64,000 nt of DNA from Reticulitermes speratus (GCA_021186555.1 JAJKFL010000003.1:30864908-30928907); one strand, 5' to 3'. Shown: positions 44,591 through 57,720, numbered from the stretch's first letter. Numbers and translations: made by a program. The notes: generated from the sequence alone by a model not told the origin.

Positions 44591-46642
44591 ACCTGTTTAC
44601 CTTAAACTTGTCGTAAAGTATCTTGCACAAAGCGCCTAACTTAACGCGGATCCCCCTCACAGACTCTACCTTAACAAGCCTTATTATACGAACATAATAT
44701 AACTTGCTGCGTGTTAAAGCAGGTATTGGAAATGACCTGCAACTCTGAGACACGCGCGACACCTGGTGAACAAACTGATAAAAACTGCTTGAAGTTCGTG
44801 TCTAGCAACTGCCGATAATAGCGCCATATAATATATTTAACGCCATGTTCTGTACGAGCATTTGTTTTCCTAATGCTGTCCTTGAAACATCCCGCCACAG
44901 ATACATAGCGTTGAATCAGGTTAACTAGCAGACCACAATGGACGACTAATAATTCAGTCCCCATAAGTGTTACGTAAGGCGGTCACTGAATTACTGGCTG
45001 CATGGGCGGTTCCACCATCTTGTTGGAAGAATACGTTCACTCTCATCACTTAAATTTTCAAAACATGATGTGAGAATTCATTCCCTGTATCGTTCTGAAT
45101 TTATTGTATCCGAGAAGAATATGGGTCCCATTATCCTTTTTGCTCTGACAGCATACTATACTGTAACTTTTATGCCATGCAATGGCACTTCGTGTATTTC
45201 TCGGTGATTATCTGTTATTTTGAGTATTTCTACAACCGTATATGTAATATCATTTGCGAAATAAGTTACCAATGAATCGAATTCACCATTACACACCACT
45301 TTTGTTTTACAGATCTAGTTAGAAACCTGTACTCTCGCAACAAAGATTTTGGCGGACATTCTTAACGCTCTCCAATATTATCTAATGTTTCATTTAAAGA
45401 AAACTCGTTTCCCCTCGTGTCTTCTCGAACAAAACGTCTGTTGAAATTTATTCCCCAGTCGATTTTAATTTGTTGTCTTAGAAAGAACTGGAACAACGGG
45501 AAACCGAATTCCTACATTTGCTACGACGAATTTTACAGGATTTCTTTCTTATACGCATTTATGTTTCGGCAAAAAAAAAAAAAAAATTAAGAACCTCTGT
45601 GTTACAATGTATTTCATCTTCCCGAACAACCATTTATTTTGTTGCGCCCAACTGAAACTGGCATAGATTATGAAAATTAACTGCCTTATCGCTATGTGTA
45701 AATAAATCGTAGTTTATAAGTAGCGAATGTGTGGCGGTTAGTGTGACACGCCCAATACGATAGCCACTTGTGTAAGTTCTGCATCGAAATGGATAAGGTG
45801 GAGAAAAAATTTGTTATGTACTAATGGTTGAGCATGAGAATGCAGCCTATAAGAGAGTACTGAACTGTACAAACATAACGGACATAAAAGAAATACCGGA
45901 AAATACTTACTTCAAATTAGATGCAAATGGGAAAATGGAGTTCATAACACACAGCGTTTATTGGAGGCTATCGGGGAATAGAAGAGGAAACTTGAGAAAA
46001 TTGTTGGAATGAAGAGGAAAGATTGTGATAGTAGAGTAATGTCAGTAGTGTGATAGTATAAGTAGTAAATTATACAGCAGTCCGATGTAAACAGGCACTT
46101 GTTTAAGAACTCTATGTCTGCAAGAACCTGATGTTACAAGAGCACGATTCATGTAAAGAACGAACCACAAACCAATAAATAAGTAAAATACCATTGTAAC
46201 CGAAAAACGACACTCGCTCACCGAACTGTAACATGCGTACACTCATACCATAGGTCTGTACACTCACCGTGCCAATGTGGTGTTACGTGATGTGAAGATA
46301 AAAGCCATGTTAGGTGTCCCTTACCTGAAACAAGGAAACGAGAACAGTGTAAAGGAGTGAAATGCATTATGTAGCGCGGTTGCTCATTTCCGTGCATATT
46401 GAAGTCGAGGTGAACTGTAGGACAACAAATGTTCCAGGATTATATTGTCCTCCATTTTTATCATATGTTAGTGCAAATCCTCTTCCGGGCTCCAATAACT
46501 TCACTAATCAAATTAGCAGGCAAGTTAGGAGAGTATAACAGGAGACGTGGTGGCCAGATCTGGATTTTCACAGTACGGTTTTATTTCAGTTACTCATTTC
46601 GGTATATGGTTACGATAGACATCTGTTCCAATGTGTCTAACT
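44591..46642. other. No gene; A-run
   Basis: A run of about 16 A lies at 45572-45587. The frame 44671-44964 (minus) is unrecognised, as are the others. Confidence 0.5.
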
Positions 46643-46650
46643 GGCTACAT

Positions 46651-47647
46651 CAGTGGTTCTCAACCGATGTGCCGCGAACTGTTGCCAAGTGTGCCCCGAG
46701 GCTTTGAGTATAAGAAAGAACATATAAAACTGAACATGCAAGCGACAATTTCAAAAATTAAGAACAAATATAAGGCCTCCTTACACACACTCACACAGAT
46801 AACAAAGCGGGTTGGTTTCGATGAGGTCTTTTCTAAGCTGAGGGGGCATCATTATATAAAATTTGTAAACCACTGTCTTTACCTAAGTTTCTGAAATTAA
46901 TATGTGTGTCAATATTTCATAATATTTCTGTTTTACGGTTCTGTAATGTCTTATATCAGGACTGGCCAACTTCAACCCACAGGAGAACCACGTAATTCGT
47001 TACCGAGTCGCCCGAGGGTCGTACGTGTGTATACATATATCGAAAAGCGGGTGGCGGGGGATTGAATTTCCTAAAAGGCCGTTATTTACAAACAATAAGT
47101 TACGCTAAAAGTACGGTTGAATGACAAAGTAGTAGGCCGTACTAAACTAGGTAAAACACAAAGAATGATTGGTTTACTGTGTACTGCCTTGAAAATGATA
47201 AGTTGTATAATTTCTAAACATTTTCCCTGCTAATAAATTTGCCATATTATGTTCTGCAGACCTATTATGTTATGTTTGTTAAATTGTGTTACTGAAACTA
47301 TTCAGATGGCCGAGGGCCGCAAATACTTTCCTCAAGGTCTGCATGTTGGGCAGCCCTGTCTTATAAATAAATTGCCCTATTTAAAAATAGGTGCATTCCG
47401 ATTACAAATTTTAGGTCTCTCTTTCCAGTGTACCGCAACACCGTAAGCTGCGTCAATGCAACCCGCGGCCCGCCAGGCTGTATTAAGCGGCCGCGGCCAC
47501 ATTTGTAAACTGTGTATGTACTAAAAAATCACACGATACTTTAGGCGGCTAGGTATAACACTTATTATTACTTTTTCACGTGCGCCCCGCGAACCACCCC
47601 ACAATAACGGGTGTGGAGCCTTGCCATAAAAAGTTTGGAGGCCCATG
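46651..47647. mobile_element. hAT-like element (outer), carrying a nested element
   Basis: The left end is CAGTGGTTCTCAACCGATGT, GCCGCGAA. The right end GGTGTGGAGCCTTGCCATAA, AAAGTTTGGAGGCCCATG mirrors it in the way of CAGTGGTTCTCAAC-type hAT elements. Flanks GGCTACAT (46643-46650) and CTCTACAT (47648-47655) form a worn 8 bp duplication. No transposase frame. A second hAT-type element (46957-47358) sits inside. Confidence 0.7.
46957..47358. mobile_element. hAT-like element (inner)
   Basis: Ends CAGGACTGGCCAAC and GTTGGGCAGCCCTG are inverted with two mismatches. Flanks TCTTATAT and TCTTATAA match at 7 of 8. It must have inserted after the outer element. Confidence 0.8.
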
Positions 47648-47655
47648 CTCTACAT

Positions 47656-48165
47656 GATGAAACAAGCAGTCCCGGGCACAGAAGTCGCAGTAGAGACAGT
47701 TTTCCTCTATTTTTTACTTGTGGTTGTGAATATTACACAGGTATTATTATTATTACTATTATTATTATTATTATTATTCGAAGACCTCTCCACCTTCTCG
47801 TGTTGAGGAGGTTTGCGTGTCCTGAGAGCTATACCAGCGGTAGCGTGGCTACTGACAGGGCGTTCCGTTGCTGGACAGGTTAAAGGACAGGCGTCAGACG
47901 AAGGGACATCCCGCAGGTCTAGAGACAGTGAGGTGGCAACCTTACCAGTAGACTGAAAAAGGTGTTCCTTATATACATAGAAAGTAAGGAAAGGGGGTAA
48001 GGGTTCGGTAATGTACTTGCTAAGGGAGCACCATCATATACAGTTCTGAAACCACTCCGTTTACTCCAGCTGTTGAAACATGTTTATATTACAACTTCAC
48101 GATTTCTGCTTTACAATAACTTTATATTTCTACACAATAAACGACACTATTTAAACACAGGTGCA
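47656..48165. other. (ATT)n and an unclassified repeat
   Basis: ATT triplets at 47741-47778. From 47795 to 47965 the strings GAGCTATACCAGCGGTAGCG, AAAGGACAGGCGTCAGACGA and AGGTGGCAACCTTACCAGTA look like an arthropod interspersed repeat I half-recognise. There is no second copy in this window. Confidence 0.5.
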
Positions 48166-48272
48166 CTCTTGATGTTTCAAGTCTTTGGGATATGACCCCT
48201 TGTCGACTGGTAAAGGTTAACGACGTTGCGGACGAGCCAGATACCTCCTTCTTCAGGGTACATGCAGTCTAA
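48166..48272 (+). repeat. F1 half copy (left arm)
   Basis: TTTCAAGTCTTTGGGATATG, CTTGTCGACTGGTAAAGGTT, AACGACGTTGC, then CTTCTTCAGGGTACATG. On the minus strand this gives CTGAAGA...GCAAC, the core with GAAAC changed to GCAAC. The right arm is absent. Confidence 0.65.
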
Positions 48273-49745
48273 ATATTCTTGAATTTGATTTCGGTTTAAA
48301 AATAAGAATTTACAGTGGTAACACTGCTTAATTATGCTAACCATCTCTCCTGATAAATGAGCACAAATACAGTTCAGACAATAAATATGACTATTATTTT
48401 GGACACTATCCATCGTTGACAAAGTCTAAAATAAAACTCATGTTTACTCTAACACACGATCGTCAGAAAAACCTCCACACAATGTAAGAAATCGCATTAA
48501 CTTTTTTTAAACAAAATTAATGTTTACAAGGCAGTAACACCGACATGAATTATTTGAGCCATGATCAGTTTGTGATTCACGAAAGCAATCATGAATACGA
48601 AAGGGAACGGTAACCTGGCACTACAAATATAGCTACAGACGTTAGCAACCAACAGAGATTCTCTATGGAACATTAAAAGACCAACACGTGACACACATAA
48701 GTCACAGCATTAACACCAAAACGCCATGTTGCAAAAATGTTCAATTTATTATGATAGTCAAATTTACCGCAGAAATTCAGAGACAGAATCCCCTCTCTCA
48801 ACCTCCTTTCTCACCTTTACTGCCTTCTTGCGTAAAAGGAGCAATAACCCAAGAGGAATTCTTAAGTGTTCAAAACAATAAAACAAAGTTTTAAAACTCG
48901 TAGCTCTAAAAGATTGTTGTGAAGGAGAGGGCTACAATTCGTAGGGAGGGGAAGATTTTATTATTCCTCGTTCTGAAATAAACTAATGCCACTCCTCTGA
49001 CATCCATCCAGTTAAAACGTCGAGTTCAGGCAAAGGGGAACGCAGCGCACCTGGCGGCTGTATAAAGAAACATTCACGACGTCCTGTGTTGAATTTTAGT
49101 CTTTTCCAGGCACCTGTTCGCAACTCTTTTACGTTACTTTACAGTTTCCTAGCCAGAATAACAACGCGCTACACGTTTTATAGTCATAAAGTAAGTAATG
49201 AATCACACATTATATGGAAATTACTTAACTGTTTAATAGATTCATGGTTTTATATTTCATTTGTAGAATGAGATTTCGTACGAAGGCATTCATGTATTAT
49301 TAATACGTCTGCATCCATCACGAGGTAACGCAACATCTGTGGATCAACTCCACAGTACAGCTATAAAATGTTAAATTAAACATCGAGCGAAGGACTTTGG
49401 TCGGGAAGCTGAAAGCCGAATTTAACAAGAGACGAGAATTAAATTCACCTCAACGTTTTCTCATAAACATAGAAGCCAAATAATTTACATAAGTCATTTT
49501 CATAGCGAGGTGAGGCAGGCTATTACTCGTACACGAATGTCTCGGCATCGCCAACAAAACTGCACGTCGGAAAACATCTGAATATTCACATCAAACTACT
49601 CGAATTTCACAATTCATTATTAGTAAAGTAAGGTCCTAAGTAAAGTATTATGAAACATGACTATCAAATTTCAAATGGCTTACTTATAATAAAGCACTTT
49701 CGCTCAAGTGTAGAAGAGCATATCCCCCACGCTACTGTATAAAGC
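48273..49745. other. No gene seen
   Basis: Nothing recognised. Confidence 0.5.
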
Positions 49746-50345
49746 AGTAATGCACAACACGCGGCCCGGGACCTCATGTCGCCTCCGAAATTACGTCTGC
49801 GGCCCGAAAGAGTTTTCGAACACATTCAACTTGTGTTTCCCCCCCATCGGAATTAAAGATCACTTTTTAGTGATTTCGTGAACTTCGCAAGCACAGTAAA
49901 ATTTGGCAAACGATAATTAAGTAGTACCGTGATTCGTGCATAGTGTAACGGCAAACATTTTACAGTGGAAGGAGTGAAAAAAATACGGAGTGGTAAGATC
50001 CAACACCCACCTTGCTCCTTCAGTTTCAAATACGTTCTAATAATAATTATTAGTGCAAGTGTAGAATTGAACTGCATGCACTTCTTAAAAATATCAGCGA
50101 CAAAGATAGAGGACAGCCTTCTCACTGGCGTTATGCCATTCGTAAAAAGTGATGTAATTCCTAAAAATTAAATTATAATTAAGTGCGATATTAAATTTTA
50201 CTAATAATTAATCCACGGTTATTTTATTCTTTCAATCGCTTAGTATAAAATAAATTTTCCACGATAAAATAAGACTTTTACTGTCAAGAATTTATTTGCG
50301 GCCCGCTGAGCGTTCGGAGTTTCTCAGCTGGCCTTTGTGCATTCA
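49746..50345. mobile_element. Possible hAT-like element, worn
   Basis: Starts CAGTAATGCACAACACGCGG, CCCGGG with GCGGCCCG at 49801; near the right end GCGGCCCGCTGAGCG and TTTGTGCATTC mirror the left. Ends and duplication are too eroded to fix. Confidence 0.45.
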
Positions 50346-50356
50346 AAAGCATGTAG

Positions 50357-50945
50357 AGACCGAGACAACAAGTGATTAAGCACAAGCTTGTACAGACAGA
50401 GACGTCAACTGATTGAGCACCAGCGGCAATGGAAAAGTAGTAATACCACCATCAGGCAAATTTGTATAGAATGAGGTATCAGTAACATTTTATTACTTCC
50501 ATAAAGCAAACTTGTACGAATATTGAATGAGTCGTCAATTGATTGAACACCAGTGTTAACACAGTAGTACCACCATAAAGGAAATTTGTATAGAATGAAT
50601 GTCAAGTGGACACCACTAGCGATGCAAGAACACGACAATAAGAAAATCGTATAGAATGGGGTATTTGGTGACTTAACGCCAATGGTTCAGTATTACTGCC
50701 ATAAAGAAAACGTCTACAGGTAGATGAGAAATAAAGTAATTTAAACACCAAAGAAAATACTGTAGTACCAAACACCAAAATTTGTAGACCGAGACAGCAA
50801 CGTAATAACACTATAAAGCAAACTTATGTGTAGATGGGAAATGAAGTGCTGTAACACCAGCAGCTGACCTAAGCAAACTTATGTGGACTGAAAAGTGACT
50901 GAACACAAACGACAACACAGTAATACCATAAATCAAAGTTGTACG
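50357..50945. repeat. Ancient tandem array, about 10 units of 45-75 bp
   Basis: A chain of diverged units that repeat the order GATTGA.CACCAG, AACACAGTAGTACCACCATA, AAGCAAA.TTGTA.AGAATGAG. The clearest pair is 50402-50470 and 50535-50600; later units (50600-50945) are shorter through deletions. No unit is identical to another, so the array is old. It is neither a microsatellite nor a known family here. Possibly a relic of a satellite or of a transposon-internal repeat. Confidence 0.6.
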
Positions 50946-51009
50946 TGTCTCGAGGATTCTACGATCAAGGTATAAGACAAGGGATATCGGCAAAGCGTCA
51001 CACATTCCT

Positions 51010-51240
51010 AATCAGACATTAGACGGAGATGAGAGGTCAGGTCCACGCTCTGGCCGCGTATTCCCACAGAAGTTCCAGGAACCCACTGGATAGGAACATT
51101 GATGTGCGCCAGATGGTGCGGCAGGGAAACAATTCTTATCTTACCGGGCTCGAACTCCGTACACCAGTAGGAAATAAGCAGAGTACAGCCTAATATATTA
51201 ACGAACTGCGTGACACTGTTCGTCCCATGATCCAACTACG
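51010..51240 (-). mobile_element. Possible tRNA-derived SINE (worn)
   Basis: On the minus strand GGAGTTCGAGCCCGGTAAGA fits box B (about 51142-51160). Upstream box A and body are not matched to another copy. Confidence 0.3.
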
Positions 51241-51261
51241 TACAATAAAGTTGCAGACACT

Positions 51262-51420
51262 GAGACTGCTATCTTCTAGTGTGTGTCGCCGTGTAGTCTG
51301 GTATAAGTAAATCTGTTGCAGACAATGCTGCTGCCTCAATCATCCCACCACACTACAGCGTCACACCCTCATAACTACTGTCATAAGAACTTAAAATCCC
51401 ACACTGAAGACACAAACTGA
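51262..51420. repeat. F1-like foldback, worn
   Basis: GCTATCTTCTAGTGTGTGTC, GCCGTGTAGTCTGGTATAAG at the left and ACAGCGTCACACCCTC at the right are in F1 order. The arms are poorly paired. Confidence 0.4.
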
Positions 51421-52304
51421 CCGATTTACGTGACAAAACGCCAGTGTACGTAGAACATGCCGTATGATACAACGCGACATGGCAGCCATGAGAACGCGTA
51501 AAGAAACATCATTAGCGCTGGATGAAGCGATCTAACGTTGTTTATTTAGTTTATAAAATACATTAGATAAGTCAAATTGTACAGACGGCTGCTTCCCTAA
51601 AACAGTTTTTCTTTTTTTGCAATTCGCAACCTTTATGTCTGGTTCTAGAGACTCTATTTTTAGACATCCAATACCTCACTCTACACCTCCAACCCCCGAT
51701 AGTTACAAATAATAAAATCATCCTCCAAGCCTCATAAACCAAATATCGTTTCAAATGTTACAACATAATCACTTTCTTCAGCATTTCTCTGTAAGGTTTG
51801 GCTATTTTCTTTGTTGGCTAGTATACACTTCTCTTAATCTCCTCAATAAAATTTCGTACTCGTTCAATTCATTTAACTGTTCATCTGCATCACTCAAAAA
51901 TTCAATAAATTATTTTACCCTTACTTATTACCTGCATAAAGATCTAAACCTATATACCATGCCACTTTTTTTAGGAGACTATTTCGAAAAAAATGTAAAT
52001 GGCAACACACAAACAATAATAAATACTTCTTTTTGCAATGAATTGGTTATTAAACGTCATATGTTATATTGTAGGACGGCTTTGTTACAAGTAGGCCGAA
52101 AAGACCAATTCTTAAAGAGAAAACACAAAACGCGTTTAAATCTTCGAAACATAAATTCCTTATGAACAATATTTCAAAATTCAGTTCCTTCCTCTCACAA
52201 AACAGAGAGTCTCCATTACGGGTATCAATATTTTATTCCTTTAAGTCAATGGTATCTGTTAGTCATAAATATCATCCAAAATTCCCGATAGAATAGATAA
52301 GCAA
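51421..52304. other. 136-codon frame, not recognised
   Basis: The frame 51755-52165 lies in AT-rich DNA, is rich in Asn, Leu and Ser, and has no domain I know. Not called a gene. Confidence 0.4.
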
Positions 52305-52311
52305 AATGCGA

Positions 52312-52569
52312 TTTTTTTTTCAAAGGATCGACAGCCCTAGTGGGCCTAGGCCTCCTAACTGTTGAGGTTTCGAGATCACAATCAGACACACCACACTCGA
52401 TAGGACTCCTCCGGACGAGTGATCGCCCGTCGCAGAGACCTCTACCTGACAACACACAACACTCACAAGAGACAGACATCCATGGCCCCAGCCGTATTCG
52501 AACCCGCAATCCCAGCAAGCAAGCGGCCGCAGACCCACGCCGTACACCACATGGCTACCGGGATTGGCC
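52312..52569 (-). mobile_element. SINE-A copy 9 with TSD
   Basis: Minus-strand SINE-A with T-run 52312-52320 (poly(A) on its strand), box B GGTTCGAATAC and box A GTAGCCATGTGGTGTAC. The 7 bp duplication AATGCGA is at 52305-52311 and 52570-52576. Confidence 0.9.
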
Positions 52570-52576
52570 AATGCGA

Positions 52577-53335
52577 AATTACAGTGTTAAAGCACGTGGT
52601 GTACATGAAGACAGCACTCTGCTTTAAAAGGTTAATCCTTGTCATTCCTTAATGTGTGTTCCTTGCAAAGGTACATGTGATGGAAAAGTTCTTTCTGTAC
52701 AACTGACTGAACTTTGAATACTAAATAAGGTTTTCATTAAATGTGGAAACAACAACAAAAGTTTACAGATTTTATATGAAGCTCAAATTTAACACACAAT
52801 AGTTTCTCAGAAACGGTTCAGTGTCCAATATACATTTTCCTAGCACGAATATAAACCTACCGCTAATAATTAAAATCTACAGTTATTATTTGAAATATTT
52901 CTTTGTATGAACCCTTAATAAAATATAAAGAAAAATGAGCCCGAATTTCATATTCTTAGTAACGAGAACAGCCTGGAAAAAATACATTTAAATGTAGTTT
53001 AAGAAAATATATCACTAAGCCCTATAAGCTTAACTCTTCTGGGCCCAGTAATAACTACATGCACCAACTGCCGTAAAATTAAGAAAATCGGCATTTCTTG
53101 CCAAGACGTGTCTTTATACGTTTCGTAAGAATGTCAGAATAAAAACACTACTGATTATTTTCTTATACAGCACTACAATGTTGGCCTTTATAATGGGCAA
53201 GAATTGATTTCTCTGTGAGATAGGAACTGAATTTAAATATACTTAGATAAACGTCAATCTTCGAAGGGTTAAATGTGACTTATCATTATCACGTTTAAAT
53301 AATTTTCATTCGAAAGGCAATGGATATGTGTATTA
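52577..53335. other. No gene seen
   Basis: Very AT-rich. Nothing recognised. Confidence 0.5.
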
Positions 53336-53480
53336 CCGCCTGCTGGGATGCGACACCGTGTATGTTAGATAGGTTGGCTACTGACTTACCAAACTATATG
53401 GCGTCACATTCCAGAAGACAACCTCCACAGTCCCGCCTTGAGAACTTCAAACACCACACAATTAAATTTCACGTGATTCA
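53336..53480. mobile_element. F1 foldback repeat, compact
   Basis: Left CCTGCTGGGATGCGACACCG, TGTATGTTAGATAGGTTGGC; right TATGGCGTCACATTCCAGAA, GACAACCTCC, CTTGAGAACTTCAAACACC. The centre with the core is deleted. Confidence 0.65.
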
Positions 53481-54394
53481 ATGCACAAGTAATATAAATT
53501 CTAATTACAATATTAGGTTTACGTTTTGTAAGTGATACGATAAATATCAGAAACTGCTGAAGTAAATGGCTTTACATATTTCAGCGAGATACAGAGACAG
53601 TGACATCTACACATTTGCTGATGTGAGGAGAAAGCAAGCCTTAACTGACACTGTACAAAATTTGTATCAGCATTGGCAAAAAAGCAGAGAACGTTTTGGG
53701 TATTTGTGTACGCCAAATGGTGCGTTCGAACTCATCCTCATTACTTTATTCCATTTTATTTTTAAGCGGCAGAGGACGCAGACTACCTAGCTTGTAGCAT
53801 CACCGGCAGTATATAACGGTGTTGTAATCTAATCCCGAATCAATTACCGCAGCTCTTGTCTTCATTACTGTGAGACGCGGGTTGCAGAGAGAACAGGAGC
53901 AAGTGATAAATGTAGTCTGCACTCGGTTTCCACTCTGCTCAAAACAGCATGATACAATACGTCTCTAACACACAGAACAACAATTTCACTTAGCTATAGA
54001 GCCAACCAGTCCGTTATGAACTTTGAGCATTATTTTAGTTGGAAATAGATGTTAAAAGCTGGGGGGGGGGGGGGGGATCGAGCATATATTACTAAAACAA
54101 AAACAACAACAATAACAACAAAAACAACAAACTCAATGAGGTGGAGTCCATCTTGAGAAGCTGTTAATCAATCATGCGGTCAATACACTCTTCGCCTTTC
54201 ATAAAACTCACAGGTTCTGTGTTTACAAAAGCTCTAGACTAGTCAGTAAGCCACCACGCAGCTGCTTAATTCAGCCCATTACTTTACACTGCTTCTCTGA
54301 GATCCATTTTAATACTGTCCTACAAGATGATCGTCGGAAATCTAAGTACTGTAGAGTATACTCCTCTTTTGCGTTTAAAATATTGTATGTTTTA
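53481..54394. other. No gene; G-run and AAC-rich tract
   Basis: A run of 16 G at 54061-54076, followed at 54096-54130 by an AAC/AACA-rich stretch. The frame 53566-53790 is unrecognised. Confidence 0.5.
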
Positions 54395-54600
54395 TTTAAC
54401 CAAGCATGCTACATATCCCGCCCATCTCATCCTTTGTGTTGTCTCACTTTAATATGCAAAGAATAATTATGGTACTCCTCATTATACATTTTCCAAATTA
54501 GCTCTCTTACTTCACATAGACCTATATAGGATATCCCACCATCCTTAGTCTGTATTGTCTATCATCTCAATATATCCTTCAATATAGATCCAAAGTTAAA
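54395..54600 (+). repeat. R1 repeat fragment
   Basis: CATGCTACATATCCCGCCCA, TCTCATCC parallels the 'RATCPAHLI' part of R1 at 20600. The rest is eroded. Confidence 0.35.
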
Positions 54601-54615
54601 ATAGCAGCGATAGCA

Positions 54616-54905
54616 AAAGGTAAAGCTGTCCCTGTGCACACTATGAAGGCATATGGGAAAGTGGAGGTATAGCTCCACGAATTCTTAAGCTCCGCATAAG
54701 ACGGAGGTAAATGCTATATTTCACAGTCCGGCCGCTTTAACCCGTGGAAAGGGCCGCGATGCCCACTAAACAGGAGGTTGGATGGGACCAGACCCAGTCT
54801 GAAAGCTCTGGAAAGAAGAAAAATATTCTTGTCCCTGCTGTAAATCGAAAAAGGATAGTCGTGAAGCCCGTAGATCAGACGTGACACCGACTAAACTATT
54901 CCGTA
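54616..54905 (-). mobile_element. SINE-B copy 6
   Basis: AAAGGTAAAGCTGTCCCTGT, ACTATGAAGGCATATGGGAA, GTGGAGGTATAGCTCCACGA, CCGGCCGCTTTAACCCGTGG. The head on the right is too worn to show a box B. Confidence 0.75.
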
Positions 54906-56295
54906 ACAGCAGTAAATATGCACCATGAATAAATGTGTTATGTATGTATGACTGTGATATAATAAATAGAAAGAGAAATAATGCCACCTCATTCTAACTG
55001 TAACTCATTTATTTATTTATTTTTGTACACTCATTTACTCGCACGCTGCGTCACGCAGGAAACATGTCTGCAATATCAATATCAGCAGCCATTTTAAACA
55101 AGTCAAAGAATAGGTTAGCTTCGTAGTAGCGGAGGGAAAGTGACGGGACGTGGAAGTGTCAGGTTTCATGTTACAGCATGAATAGCTGCAGAAAATTAGA
55201 AAGCACCTCCTCACATCACCTCCGATGTTGTATGAAGAGCTGTCAATAACACTTATGCTGTATGTAGGTCCTACGCATTCTTTGTGTTCGAATAGGAGTT
55301 CGTGACGTTTGAGACAGTGGCTAAAGAAGTCAAAACATGTAATTAAAAGGAAAGAAACTAAAGCCTTTTCACCACATCCCAACAGTTTTAAACAAACGTG
55401 TGTATGTATTATTCGTGTTTATTGACCCTGATAATGTTTGACACTGAACGTTCTGTGGGCTTATCGCACTGGATTGCCATGAACGTCAACAGTTCCTCAT
55501 AAACAGTGCCTGAAGAAAACTGCAGGTGTATTTTAAGCTACTTTCCCTCCTTACGAAAAAAAGTAGTTTATGTAAACGCCATGATATTTGTGTGTCTATC
55601 CGTATGACCCTATTTTAAATTTTAAACATTTAATGTTTTCACGAAACTGCATATGGTATCATGAACGTCATCACTGCCGGCTCAAAACGTCGTACTTCTT
55701 CAGACTGCATCAAGACCAACTACATGGCAAATGAACCAATTTTAGGGATGACAGCGCCATTTGCGCCACGAGTCTACGGCACTGAAACTGCGGTAACAGA
55801 TGATACAAGGAGCAGAAATTTGACTCCACCAAATTCGATGTTATGGCCGTCCACGCACGAGTCCAACTTGAAATATTTGAAATAAATTAAATTTCATTGT
55901 TGGATTACACATTTATAATATCTAAATACGGCAATAAGGGATCTGCGGGGTTGGAAGTCGGGGCAACAAGGAAGTAGACCTTAAACTTACCCTGAACTTT
56001 CGTCATTTTCTTCCACTTAAATGGCATAATGAAGAACTAGTTCGACCACAGTAAGAACGTGGCAGAAAACTGGAAGTATTGCACATGCACTCATCATGGC
56101 TGTGAAACATCGTTAGAATCCAACACAAAGCTGTTGCAAGAAACAGCTGTCTCCAATTGTTCCTCAAAGTTTGTTTCTTTGAAACTTTTATGAAACTTGT
56201 ATACAAGCCCGTTCAATAACATTTCATCCAAAGAATGATAAAACTGGTTCTAAACCTGGCTGCAGACCATGTACATCTCCACACGATTCTGATAA
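54906..56295. other. No gene; (TTTA)n
   Basis: TTTA tetramers at 55007-55022. A minus frame at 55035-55382 (115 codons) and a plus frame at 55661-55885 have no recognised domain. Confidence 0.45.
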
Positions 56296-56307
56296 CTTCT
56301 CAGAGTT

Positions 56308-56583
56308 TTTTCTTAAAGGGCCCCGCAGCAGATGCTACGGACGCACCCGCAGCCTTAAGGCTTATTGTGCAACCCTGTGATGAAGATGACTAGTTTTTTT
56401 GTTTCCCGTCTAATGGAGCACCGGTGGAATAAAATCGACAGGGGAAAACCGAAGTACTCGGAGAAAAACCTGTCCCCGTGCCATTTTGTCTACCACAAAT
56501 CCCACATGGACTGGCCCGGGATTGAACCCGGGCCTCCGCGGTGAGAGGCCAGCGACTAACCGCCTGAGCCATGGCACGGCCAG
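56308..56583 (-). mobile_element. SINE-C copy 2 with TSD
   Basis: Box A TGGCTCAGGCGG and box B GGGTTCAATCCCGGG lie on the minus strand at the right end. Duplication CTTCTCAGAGTT (56296-56307) and CTTCTCTGAGTT (56584-56595), 11 of 12. Same architecture as 44312-44590. Confidence 0.9.
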
Positions 56584-56595
56584 CTTCTCTGAGTT

Positions 56596-57547
56596 ACATT
56601 CTGATGTCGTCTACTGAACTGAGGACCGTGCGGGTTCCTATGGCCAGACTTCGTTCCCCAGACGTATCGCACTCAGCTCTGCCATTTCTTTTCAAGGCAG
56701 CGCCACTCTGCAGAATGTAATTGAGCACTTCGAACCCCACCTCCAAAGCTCCCCATTTCCTCTTCTCTACTTCTCAACTCATCTCTCAGAGTTGCGTGTA
56801 TGTGACGTTGCGGTGTAGCGAGCACGAACAAAAAGAAGAAGAAACGATCATTACACTGTATGTACTACATTCGAGCGCATATTTACTAGCAGAAATGAAA
56901 GCAGAAATAAACACAATGAACATTCAAACGAAAGTGCCTCTATGAGGTCAGTTGGAATGTGTTTTTGGCACTGCCCAATTTTAATACAGAGGCCACCTCA
57001 GGAGACCGATTGCGCCGCACACGACCTAAACTGACAACATGACTGACTGTTTTACGTACGCCCAAAGACAGGCGCTTTCCAGCAAGCACTTCAATAGAAT
57101 TTATTTTACAGACGGTATTTATAAACAGCTGGGATTCGTACGAAACGTACGAAAATGTCATAACATTTTGCAGTCCCGTGAAATGATTCAAGTTTGCTCT
57201 AATCACAGTACTGTACTTAAATGAATGTAGTTACTTGTAGTACATTCCGTATTTATTTTTGAAATATATACCGAAGAGTGAAGTCCTCCTTCCTGTGAAA
57301 TATATAAAATTGATCTCAATGAAGCACTAAATTATTTACTTACCCAGGTAGCTCAGTCATTAAGAACATACTAGCCATGTACCCCTCACATAACGGGCTG
57401 CCATAATATTCAAGCACTAATCAATGGCCTCTTTGATCGTTCGTTTGTTTATAGAGGCCTATCAACGCGGATATACGAAAACGAAAATACATTTTGATAT
57501 CTAGACAAGTATTTCGTGGCATATTAAGGCTGTGATCTGGTCCATTT
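56596..57547. other. No gene seen
   Basis: AGGTAGCTCAGTCATTAAGA at about 57346-57365 resembles a tRNA box A but no box B follows. Frames are unrecognised. Confidence 0.45.
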
Positions 57548-57720
57548 CATCCATGGGAGTGCTGCCACCTGGTTGTACTATGTTGTATTACATGCAAGAT
57601 GCTCAGGTGTTTCATCAGCCTCAGCATGGACCTCACAGAAAACAGTCGACGCTTAACTTTTTCTTCGACCTCAACGCGTACCTCACAACCATACTGCAAG
57701 TCCATAACCATGGCAATTGG
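57548..57720 (+). repeat. R4 repeat copy 2
   Basis: GGGAGTGCTGCCACCTGGTT, GTACTATGTTGTATTACATG, CTCAACGCGTACCTCACA match 9689-9890. Confidence 0.55.

Noticed and set aside
57340-57440. tRNA-like AGGTAGCTCAGTCATTAAGA
   Set aside because: No box B at the right distance and no matching copy.
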